A DNA stretch of 22,686 nucleotides from Bacteroidota bacterium (GTDB lineage: Bacteria > Bacteroidota > Bacteroidia > Chitinophagales > Chitinophagaceae). The translations under genes were made by a program, and so were the position numbers. Positions within the stretch are counted from its first letter, which is position 1; every line of letters begins with the position of its first letter. The stretch spans positions 1 through 22,686 of the forward strand of contig JAEZJD010000291.1 in the NCBI GenBank assembly GCA_023436425.1. Direction: 5' to 3'. The notes beneath the pieces were generated by a model. It did no database searches. It saw only the letters and a list, made by a program, of their open reading frames with translations, and was not told the origin of the DNA. Positions 1 through 6,071 of the stretch are shown one piece after another.

Positions 1-1
1 A

Positions 2-313
2 TGCGATGCGTCAATAACAAGTTGCGAAGCGTTGATCGCACGAACAGGAAGTGTTGTTCTCAGTTCTTCTCAGCAAGGGCGACTTTCTTCCGTTTATGCA
101 CCCGTCCACATCTGCATTGCATTTGCACACCAGTTGGTTTATGATGTGAAGGATGGACTTACACATGTTTCGAAGAAATACCTGAACAACATGCCCTCAC
201 TGATAACATTCGCTACAGGTCCCAGCAGAACTGCGGATATTGAAAAGACTTTGGTAGTGGGAGTACATGGTCCACGCGAAGTTTTTTGTTTTGTGCTGGA
301 CGATCAGAACTAA
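2..313 (+). CDS. LUD-domain protein, LutC/YkgG-like (3' part)
   Basis: This is the C-terminal part of a gene whose start lies before the window; the frame is open from base 2 to the TAA at 311-313, giving about 103 residues. Family signatures are the ARTGSVVLSS segment near the left edge and GPSRTADIEKTLVVGVHGPR near the end, which match the conserved C-terminal half of the LUD (DUF162) fold of LutC/YkgG proteins. In bacteria with a full lutABC operon this family takes part in L-lactate oxidation, but many Bacteroidota carry stand-alone copies of uncertain role. The TTG inside the frame at 32 is not the real start, since homology continues upstream of it. lpxH follows after only five bases, so the two are probably co-transcribed. 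The family call is firm; the lactate role is inferred only. Confidence 0.85.
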   Translation, partial: CDASITSCEALIARTGSVVLSSSQQGRLSSVYAPVHICIAFAHQLVYDVKDGLTHVSKKYLNNMPSLITFATGPSRTADIEKTLVVGVHGPREVFCFVLDDQN

Positions 314-318
314 CTAAA

Positions 319-1113
319 ATGCAACTTCCGCCAAATAAAAAAGTTTTCTTTCTGTCAGACTTTCATCTGGGCGCACCCAATCACAAAGAGAGTATTGCAA
401 GAGAAAAACAGATAGCAAAATTTTTTGACGAAATCAAAGATGAAGCAAGTACAATTTTCATTGTCGGCGACCTGTTTGATTTTTGGTACGAATACAAGCA
501 AGTAGTTCCAAAAGGTTTTGTTCGCATTTTGGGAAAGCTCGCAGAACTTACTGATTCGGGTATTACGGTCCATTTCTTTGTTGGCAATCACGACATGTGG
601 ATGAAAAAATATTTTCAGGAAGAGCTGAACATACCTGTGTATTTTGAACCGAAGACTTTTGATTTTAATGGCAAAAGGTTTTTAATTGGTCACGGCGATG
701 GACTGGGGCCGGGCGACCGAGGATATAAGATGCTCAAGAAAATATTTAGAAGTCCTTTGTGCCAGTTTCTCTTTGGATTGTTACCTCCTGTAGCAGGCAT
801 CGGAATAGCAAAATACTTCAGCCAAAAAAGCAGGGACGCAGAGAATGGATCTGTTGAAATTTTCAGGGGAGAAGAAAACGAGTGGTTGATCACATATTCG
901 AAGCAAACACTTGCGCAACAACATTATGATTTTTTTGTCTTCGGTCATCGACACTTACCTATTGATTTTCGTCTTCAGAGTAACGGAAAAACAGCTCGCT
1001 ACATTAACCTCGGTGAATGGATAAACTATGCAACGTATGCTGTTTTTGACGGCGAGCAGCTAACCTTGCAATCGTATTCAGGGCAAGAAGAAAAAATTTA
1101 TAGAAACTGGTGA
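319..1113 (+). CDS. lpxH: UDP-2,3-diacylglucosamine diphosphatase, LpxH-type
   Basis: A 264-residue calcineurin-like metallophosphoesterase. All the family metal and phosphate motifs are visible: D14-x-H16 (LSDFHLG), G50-D51-LFD, G89-N90-H91-D92, G124-H125-GDG and G209-H210-R211-H212. The combination and the length match LpxH, which cleaves UDP-2,3-diacylglucosamine to lipid X plus UMP in lipid A synthesis at the inner face of the cytoplasmic membrane. The ATG at 319 is preferred over a TTG at 286, because the latter would add 11 unconserved residues and overlap the upstream gene. The gene lies five bases after the LUD gene, and its TGA is overlapped by the GTG start of the next gene. The Bacteroidota LpxH branch is divergent, so a related phosphoesterase role is possible. 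Confidence 0.88.
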   Translation: MQLPPNKKVFFLSDFHLGAPNHKESIAREKQIAKFFDEIKDEASTIFIVGDLFDFWYEYKQVVPKGFVRILGKLAELTDSGITVHFFVGNHDMWMKKYFQEELNIPVYFEPKTFDFNGKRFLIGHGDGLGPGDRGYKMLKKIFRSPLCQFLFGLLPPVAGIGIAKYFSQKSRDAENGSVEIFRGEENEWLITYSKQTLAQQHYDFFVFGHRHLPIDFRLQSNGKTARYINLGEWINYATYAVFDGEQLTLQSYSGQEEKIYRNW

Positions 1114-1925
1114 AACTGTTTTTCACGATATTGTTTGCTTCTCTCCTCCTTTCATCGAAAGCGCAGCAAAGCGATACTTCTGGGTTTGCTCTTATCAGGA
1201 GCTACCATGGAGATATTGTAGATGCTGTGGTGGATAACTTAGATAATTTGTATCTGATTTCCTCCAAAGGACAGCTAACGAAATTTGATGCAAGAGGCGA
1301 TTCGATTTCCGTGTACAGCCAGTCTAAGAACTTAGGAAGACCGACTTCTATCGACGTGTCCAATCCATTAAAGGTCTTGCTTTTTTACAAAGATTTTTCT
1401 ACCGTAGTAGTGGTGGACAGAATGCTTGCGCCCAGAGCTACTTTAAATTTGCGTAAATCCGCGGTACTTAATCCTTCAGCAGTGGGACTGGCGTACGATA
1501 ACAACATTTGGGTTTTCGACGATTACGACAGCAAGTTGAAGAAACTCGATGAACGAGGCACCGTACAATTTCAGTCGAGTGACTTCCGAACGCTGTTTCA
1601 AAAAACTATTTCTCCCGCCAAAATCATCAGTGATGCTGGATTTGTATTTCTGGCAGATTCATCGCATGGCATTTTTGTGTTTGATAACTACGGAACCTAC
1701 AAAAGAACCATCCCGCTGAAAAATTGGAGCAGCATCTCTTTTCATAACGGCACTATCATCAGAAGTGCAACGGATGAAATACTGGTTTATGATCCTATGA
1801 ATTTCATCGATAAAATCACGAAAGTGCCTTCTTCCTTCCGCCCTTATCTGCGTTCTTTCATTACCAACAACTGGTTCGTCACCATCTCTGCTGACAGCGC
1901 TAGTATTTATCGTTTTCATTTGTGA
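1110..1925 (+). CDS. Secreted beta-propeller-like protein, unknown function
   Basis: 271 residues starting at a GTG that overlaps the lpxH stop (GTGA, four bases), implying translational coupling. Residues 1-18 form a clear Sec signal peptide (MKLFFTILFASLLLSSKA, followed by QQ), so the product is exported to the periplasm or outer membrane. The rest is a series of short strand-rich units with aromatic and aspartate turns, for example LYLISSKGQLTKFDARGD, NNIWVFDDYDSKLKKLDERG and GIFVFDNYGTYKR. This resembles an NHL/PQQ-type propeller, although no family signature is strict. No catalytic motif is visible. The tight link to lpxH suggests a role near the envelope or lipid A, but that is inference from position alone. 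Confidence 0.75.
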   Translation: MKLFFTILFASLLLSSKAQQSDTSGFALIRSYHGDIVDAVVDNLDNLYLISSKGQLTKFDARGDSISVYSQSKNLGRPTSIDVSNPLKVLLFYKDFSTVVVVDRMLAPRATLNLRKSAVLNPSAVGLAYDNNIWVFDDYDSKLKKLDERGTVQFQSSDFRTLFQKTISPAKIISDAGFVFLADSSHGIFVFDNYGTYKRTIPLKNWSSISFHNGTIIRSATDEILVYDPMNFIDKITKVPSSFRPYLRSFITNNWFVTISADSASIYRFHL

Positions 1926-1952
1926 CATAGCAGCTAATTTAGCGTTCGACTA

Positions 1953-3029
1953 ATGAACGATTTCCTAAACAAAGTTATTTGGAGCAATACTGTACAAGAC
2001 TACCTATGGGCTTTAGCGGCCATTTTGCTCGTGCTGATGTTCAACAAAGCCATCTCGAAAGCCCTCGCATATTTTTCAGAGAAATTTTTCAAAAAACGCT
2101 GGCAATATTTTGACAAAAAAAAATTTACAGATCTCATCGTTTATCCACTTGGATTGTTCATGGTGATTACCGTCACCATCATCGCCTTTTACAGGTTGAA
2201 CTTCCCACACCAGCTAGACATCCACGTGTACAAATACCCGCTTCGAAAAATAATACTTTCAATCGCCATTGCTATACAGATCGCTGCATTTGTTTGGGTT
2301 CTGATGCGCATAATCGATTTCGTTTCGGGGGTATTGCAGAGTCGTGCAAGCCTCACGGAGTCCAGGAATGAAGTGCAGTTAATCGTGTTTTTCAGAGACT
2401 TTATCAAAGTCGTTTTAGGCGTCATTGCTCTGATGCTGATTCTGCATCAGGCGTTTGGCTATAATGTAAGCAGTTTGCTCACGGGTTTAAGCATTGTGGG
2501 AGCCGCCATTGCACTTGCATTGCGCGAAAGCCTTGAAAACCTGATTGCATCGTTCGTAATTTTCTTCGATAAACCTTTTACGACAGGAGATTTTGTCCGG
2601 GTGCAAAACATCGGTGGAGTTATTGAAAAAATTGGTTTAAGAAGCACAAGAGTGCGCACGGTTGACAAAAGTTACGTAACCGTCCCAAACAAGCAAATGG
2701 TAGATTCTATTTTAGAAAATGTTTCCTTACGATCACAGTTGCGCAGCGAGATGAATTTGTATATGGAACTAAAAACTCCCGCTGACAAAATTGATCAACT
2801 GCTTACTGAAATAAGAGGGTTCTTAAGCACATTGCCAGAGGTGGAAGTAAAAAATATATTGTTAAACGACATCCGCTTGCAGGGTTTCCACCTTCTTATA
2901 GAATACTTCACGCCACAGATGGAGTGGCAGGCTTTTACTGCCATCAAACAGAAAATCAATTTTCACGTTCTTCAGACGATGGAAAAACTTCAGATAAAAT
3001 TTGCTACGGAGGAGCGAACGGTTGTTTAG
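1953..3029 (+). CDS. Small-conductance mechanosensitive channel, MscS family
   Basis: 358 residues with about four hydrophobic N-terminal helices (roughly 14-34, 61-83, 98-122 and 148-168), followed by the pore helix and beta domain of MscS. The diagnostic stretch at about 172-215 reads LLTGLSIVGAAIALALRESL and then FVIFFDKPFTTGDFV, with the Gly/Ala-rich TM3 and the family's F-x-x-x-D-x-V motif. TVPNK follows in the beta domain. Such channels open under membrane tension and release solutes during hypo-osmotic shock. The N-terminus is longer than that of E. coli MscS (one or two extra helices). The ATG at 1953 follows a 27-base gap from the previous gene. The stop codon abuts the stop of the convergent thioredoxin-like gene with no base between. 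Confidence 0.9.
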   Translation: MNDFLNKVIWSNTVQDYLWALAAILLVLMFNKAISKALAYFSEKFFKKRWQYFDKKKFTDLIVYPLGLFMVITVTIIAFYRLNFPHQLDIHVYKYPLRKIILSIAIAIQIAAFVWVLMRIIDFVSGVLQSRASLTESRNEVQLIVFFRDFIKVVLGVIALMLILHQAFGYNVSSLLTGLSIVGAAIALALRESLENLIASFVIFFDKPFTTGDFVRVQNIGGVIEKIGLRSTRVRTVDKSYVTVPNKQMVDSILENVSLRSQLRSEMNLYMELKTPADKIDQLLTEIRGFLSTLPEVEVKNILLNDIRLQGFHLLIEYFTPQMEWQAFTAIKQKINFHVLQTMEKLQIKFATEERTVV

Positions 3030-3539
3030 TTATTTTCCAGAGCTAACGATTTCACTCAATTCTTTCAACGGGTTTCCTGTCTTTCCATACTCTACCACTC
3101 TTCCAGCTTCTCTTCCATTTTTCATCACAATAAACGTGGGAACATTTGTAATGTTGAATGCTTCTGAAAGATGCTGAACAGTTTTCTTGCTGCGGTCAAC
3201 GCCAAGAAGCGTTACACGATCTTCGGGAAAAGATGCAGCGTTGGTTAAAGAATAAAATTGAGGCAAGATTTGTTTTGTATCGTCACACCACGTGCCGCCA
3301 AAAACAATAATGTTGACAGAATCTTTATTGGCAGCAAACACCTGAACAATGTTCGTATCTGCAGTATAAGATTTTTGACCACTAGCAAACCAGGCAAAGG
3401 CAGTGTCGGTCGCAAGTTCCTGCTTTGAAATAAAACCTTTGATCACTTTACTTCCATTTGCATCGCGGCTGATTTCCTGTTGCGCAAATGCCGAAGAGAA
3501 GACGCAAGAGAAGAGAACAATGGCTGTGATTTGTTTCAT
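3030..3539 (-). CDS. Exported thioredoxin-fold protein with a single active-site Cys
   Basis: 169 residues. Residues 1-19 are a signal peptide (cleavage probably after SSAFA, before QQ), so it acts outside the cytoplasm. The thioredoxin fold is shown by the active-site segment GGTWCDDTK at 81-89 and by the cis-proline loop NVPTFIVMKNG at 132-142. The usual C-x-x-C is replaced by C85-D-D-T88, so it cannot form the normal intramolecular disulfide. It may be a monothiol reductant or isomerase-like protein, or simply a structural member. The ATG at 3539 follows a perfect TAnnTTTG element by about 17 bases, which supports its own promoter. The fold assignment is strong; the partner is unknown. Confidence 0.85.
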   Translation of the reverse strand: MKQITAIVLFSCVFSSAFAQQEISRDANGSKVIKGFISKQELATDTAFAWFASGQKSYTADTNIVQVFAANKDSVNIIVFGGTWCDDTKQILPQFYSLTNAASFPEDRVTLLGVDRSKKTVQHLSEAFNITNVPTFIVMKNGREAGRVVEYGKTGNPLKELSEIVSSGK

Positions 3540-3556
3540 AGATCAAATTAATTTAT

Positions 3557-3564
3557 CAAAAATA
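3557..3564 (-). promoter_or_regulatory. Candidate Bacteroidota -7 promoter element
   Basis: On the minus strand this reads TATTTTTG, an exact match to the TAnnTTTG element used by the primary sigma factor of Bacteroidota. It sits 17 bases before the ATG of the exported thioredoxin-like gene, leaving a leader of roughly 12 bases. No convincing -33 TTG was seen at the usual spacing, so the call rests on the -7 match and position. Confidence 0.45.
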
Positions 3565-3605
3565 AAATGGAACGATGTTCTGCCGATGTAGCTGCTGTTA
3601 AAGTG

Positions 3606-4109
3606 CTACAAATTTGCACGAAGCTCAAGAAGAAATGCTTTCAGTTTTTGTAATGATTGAATCATTTCATGCTTTTCACGGACGCGACGAGCCTTTTTTA
3701 GATACTCTTTTGCGCCTTCAATTGTAAATTTTCTCCTGCGCAAAAGGTCGTGGATGAGCTGTAGATTTTTAATATCTATCGGTTTAAAAAAACGATCGCC
3801 CTTTCTGTTTTTTCGTGGATCAATTATGTCAAACTCCTTTTCCCAATACCGCAATAAAGACGTTTTTACCTTAAACATTGACGCCACTTCGCCAATAGAG
3901 TAATATTGTTTCTGAAACAAAATTTCATCGTCCGGCACTTCAATGTTTTCCGTTTCTGCGTCTAAGTCTTTTATTTTTTTTCTACCACGTCTCCCTTTTC
4001 TTTGTGGCTGCATGGTATCTTCACCGGGTTTCGTTACGTTCCCCTCATCTGCAGCAGTCTCTTCTGCAGCTAAAAATTCTATTGTTATTTGGGTAAGCTC
4101 TTTGGGCAT
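3606..4109 (-). CDS. MerR-family transcriptional regulator
   Basis: 167 residues. A low-complexity N-terminal arm (1-62) carries a basic cluster at about 37-47 (RKGRRGRKKIK) and acidic flanks. The MerR-type winged helix follows at about 69-125: YYSIGEVASMFKVKTSLLRY, then the wing segment KNRKGDRFFKP and IDIKNLQLIHDLLRRRKFT. The C-terminal helix (131-167) is short, with no cysteine-rich metal site or ligand domain, as in the many effector-less Bacteroidota MerR proteins. It probably binds DNA as a dimer. An inverted repeat with perfect 8-base arms ends three bases before its ATG, suggesting autoregulation. The target genes are unknown. A terminator separates it from the upstream operon. Confidence 0.88.
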   Translation of the reverse strand: MPKELTQITIEFLAAEETAADEGNVTKPGEDTMQPQRKGRRGRKKIKDLDAETENIEVPDDEILFQKQYYSIGEVASMFKVKTSLLRYWEKEFDIIDPRKNRKGDRFFKPIDIKNLQLIHDLLRRRKFTIEGAKEYLKKARRVREKHEMIQSLQKLKAFLLELRANL

Positions 4110-4111
4110 GC

Positions 4112-4138
4112 GGCAATATAAAATTAATCGATATTGCC
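4112..4138. repeat. Inverted repeat at the MerR-gene start (candidate operator)
   Basis: GGCAATAT, 11 bases, then ATATTGCC: two perfect 8-base arms. The proximal arm ends two bases before the MerR-family ATG (start base 4109, minus strand). It could be a dimer operator for self-repression or an RNA hairpin that masks the ribosome binding site. The AT-rich spacer contains TAATTTTA on the minus strand, a 7 of 8 match to the -7 element. Confidence 0.6.
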
Positions 4139-4162
4139 ATTGCGGAGATAAGATCGTGCGGT

Positions 4163-4192
4163 AAAAAAGGCCCGCCCTAAAAAGAGCCGGCC
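4163..4192 (-). terminator. Rho-independent terminator after the sigma operon
   Basis: On the minus strand, GGCCGGCTC and GAGCGGGCC-like arms (4192-4169) pair over nine positions around a TTTTTA loop, with one G-G mismatch and one G-U pair. Six T residues follow at once (4168-4163). It lies about 54 bases after the stop of the Spy/CpxP-like gene and before the MerR-family gene, so it should end the sigma-factor operon transcript. Confidence 0.7.
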
Positions 4193-4245
4193 GTTGCTAA
4201 CCTATGAAAAACACCAAATCAAATATAGAGTAAAAAATATTCGAT

Positions 4246-4662
4246 TTAAAGATCGGTGCCCTTTTTGTTAGCACGGCCACTTCTTTTATTTTCAAGGCGC
4301 TCTTCGCGAAGTTCTTTTATGGTATTTACAAAATCCCGTTCAAGTAAAAACACATCGTTGCTTCTTTTTTCACCGATAATCGGTTTAAACTGATCTCTGT
4401 AACGGAGGCGCAGCTCAATTACTTTTTGTTGAAGTACCAGACGGTCACCTCTATAATCCTGATTTGTTTTTTTCAGATCGCGGAAGTAATTCATGAATAC
4501 CGGCTGAAACCTTTCTGCTTCTGCTTTAGACAGTCCCAGCTTTCCCTGAATAAATTCCACCATCTTTTCTTTAATCAAACCCATTCCCGGTTGATCATCT
4601 TGTGCAAAAGACGCAGCGTGGGAAAAAAGGATAAAAGAAAATATGTATAATAGCTTTTTCAT
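4246..4662 (-). CDS. Exported Spy/CpxP-like helical protein
   Basis: 138 residues. Residues 1-20 are a Sec signal peptide ending SHAASFA before QDD. The remainder is charged, Lys/Arg/Glu-rich and almost wholly helical, with LGLSKAEAERFQPVFMNYF (42-60) recalling the L-T-x-x-Q-type helix of Spy/CpxP and periplasmic heavy-metal sensor proteins. A long amphipathic run with Arg/Glu pairs then continues to the end. No cysteine or histidine cluster is present, so metal binding is not indicated. It starts two bases after the stop of the probable anti-sigma gene and is the last gene of the operon. By position it is a candidate periplasmic chaperone or stress sensor feeding back on the sigma factor; this is inference. 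Confidence 0.7.
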   Translation of the reverse strand: MKKLLYIFSFILFSHAASFAQDDQPGMGLIKEKMVEFIQGKLGLSKAEAERFQPVFMNYFRDLKKTNQDYRGDRLVLQQKVIELRLRYRDQFKPIIGEKRSNDVFLLERDFVNTIKELREERLENKRSGRANKKGTDL

Positions 4663-4664
4663 AA

Positions 4665-5414
4665 TTAATCGATTACTGGTAACTCATCATCAGCTGTCGG
4701 TATGGCTTCTAAAAAGTTCTCCAGTTCACTTACAGGAACTGCTTTCAGTTCTTCTTTTAATTGTTCTTTTTGTGATTTGTTGTTTTCGGTAACTTGGGGC
4801 TTTCTCGGTATTTCCACGTTAGCAATAAAAGCATCCAGTTCTTTTTCGGTAACTTTTTTCAGGTCAGCAACCACAGGTTCCTTTTGCAAAGCTGCTGTTT
4901 GGCTGACGTTTTCTGTGTTGTTTGCCGTCAGTTCTGTCGTGTTATTAAACAAGTAATTATATCCGGAAAAAGCAATGATGCCTGTAATTGCCGCTGCCAC
5001 TGCCATCTTCATCCACCGTCGCCCTATAGGCACAACCTTCGCGGAAGGTGTAGAAATTTTGTCTAGCACCCCATTTTCTACGCCGCCAAAATAGCCCACG
5101 GGAACATCATAAGGCATCTCTTTACCGATGGCATCCAAAACAAAAGATTGCTCATCCTCTGAAATAAGTGCCGGCAGAATATCAATATTTTCGTCAAAGT
5201 AAAATTGGGGTACGGAGTAAGGCATCTCCTTCGAAACGCCCGCCACTAACGGCGAAAGCTCTTGAAGCTCTTCCTGAATTTTAATCTTTTGGAGCACGGA
5301 AGCAGCCAAACCTTCAAAATAGCCGCTCGGAACGGCGTAAAGCGAAGGTACACCGACACTTAAAGTGCTGTTAAGTTGTTGTAACTCAGTTGATATTTCT
5401 TGGCGCTTGCTCAT
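4665..5414 (-). CDS. One-TM protein with YxVPxxYF repeats, probable anti-sigma factor
   Basis: 249 residues, not matched to a named family. The N-terminal part (1-130) is soluble and contains three spaced copies of a short motif: LYAVPSGYFEGL (25-36), MPYSVPQFYFDE (64-75) and MPYDVPVGYFGGV (100-112). One membrane helix lies at about 134-152 after a basic stop (GRRWMK). The exported tail is Asn/Thr/Lys-rich and carries two similar units, KELDAFIANV (191-200) and SELENFLEAI (229-238). The gene follows the ECF sigma gene by 34 bases and precedes a Spy-like gene by two. Order and topology fit an anti-sigma factor, but no H-x-x-x-C-x-x-C zinc motif is visible. Function is therefore inferred from context. 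Confidence 0.72.
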   Translation of the reverse strand: MSKRQEISTELQQLNSTLSVGVPSLYAVPSGYFEGLAASVLQKIKIQEELQELSPLVAGVSKEMPYSVPQFYFDENIDILPALISEDEQSFVLDAIGKEMPYDVPVGYFGGVENGVLDKISTPSAKVVPIGRRWMKMAVAAAITGIIAFSGYNYLFNNTTELTANNTENVSQTAALQKEPVVADLKKVTEKELDAFIANVEIPRKPQVTENNKSQKEQLKEELKAVPVSELENFLEAIPTADDELPVID

Positions 5415-5448
5415 TTCGGGAGTTATGACGTGGCTGTATGCCCGAAGT

Positions 5449-6003
5449 TTAATGGTTTTTGATGTATTCCTCTATTTTTTTTACTGCGTGATGATAGCTA
5501 GCCTTCAAGGCGCCTTCGCTCGTATCGAGCACCCGGCTCATCTCTTCGTAGGGCATCTCGTCATAGTATCTTAACGTAAACACTAATTTTTGCTTTTCAG
5601 GTAGTTGTTGTATTGCTAACTGCAGTTTCCACTCCAGTTTTTGCGGATCAAAATGTTTATCTGCTTTGATTTTATTGCTTAAACCGGACTCAACATCACT
5701 GAGACTAACGGCCGATCGCTTTTTCTGCTGCTCGAGAAAGGTGAGGCTTTCATTTGTGGCAATCCGATAGAGCCAGGTGTACAGCTGCGATTCCTGCTTG
5801 AAATTTTCCAGTCCGTTCCAAACACGGATAAAGACGTTTTGAAGCACATCATTAGCATCGTCGTGGTCTACAACCATTCTCCTTATGTGCCAGTAAAGTC
5901 GTTCCTGATATTTTTTTATTATTGATGTAAAGGCACGTTCCTTTGTAGCGGGAACAGCAAATTCCCTTAGCAGCTCTGCATCCGATGCGTCTGTAACAGC
6001 CAT
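5449..6003 (-). CDS. ECF-type RNA polymerase sigma factor
   Basis: 184 residues with the two conserved sigma-70 parts. Region 2 spans about 25-92 and includes HDDANDVLQNVFIRVW (47-62) and LYTWLYRIATNESL (74-87), which bind core enzyme and the -10 element. Region 4 spans about 127-180: AIQQLPEKQKLVFTLRYYDE, MPYEEMSRVLDTSEGALKAS and a final basic helix for -35 recognition. There is no region 1 or 3, so it is group 4 (ECF). The linker of about 35 residues is typical. It is first in an operon with a putative membrane anti-sigma and a Spy-like protein, which suggests an envelope signal. A perfect -7 element lies 21 bases ahead of the ATG. Confidence 0.93.
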   Translation of the reverse strand: MAVTDASDAELLREFAVPATKERAFTSIIKKYQERLYWHIRRMVVDHDDANDVLQNVFIRVWNGLENFKQESQLYTWLYRIATNESLTFLEQQKKRSAVSLSDVESGLSNKIKADKHFDPQKLEWKLQLAIQQLPEKQKLVFTLRYYDEMPYEEMSRVLDTSEGALKASYHHAVKKIEEYIKNH

Positions 6004-6017
6004 CAGTGTTGAAAATT

Positions 6018-6043
6018 AGTGGGCAAAGTTAAGCTATCCCACT
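6018..6043. repeat. Inverted repeat around the sigma-factor promoter
   Basis: AGTGGG and CCCACT, six-base perfect arms separated by 14 bases, lie 15-40 bases upstream of the sigma-factor ATG. The spacer holds the perfect -7 element. Two readings are possible: an operator over the promoter, or a weak hairpin ending the galE/transketolase transcript (on the minus strand it is followed by AATTTT). Confidence 0.45.
6024..6031 (-). promoter_or_regulatory. Candidate -7 promoter element of the sigma operon
   Basis: Reads TAACTTTG on the minus strand, an exact TAnnTTTG match, 21 bases upstream of the ECF sigma ATG. It looks like a primary-sigma promoter; no clear -33 TTG was seen. Any autoregulated ECF promoter here could not be recognised by eye. 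Confidence 0.45.
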
Positions 6044-6071
6044 TTTTGCGGCGCTGTGGGTGCTGCGGCTT

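Noticed and set aside
286..318. Upstream TTG start for lpxH
   Set aside because: It overlaps the LUD gene and adds 11 residues with no family match; the ATG at 319 fits the family start.
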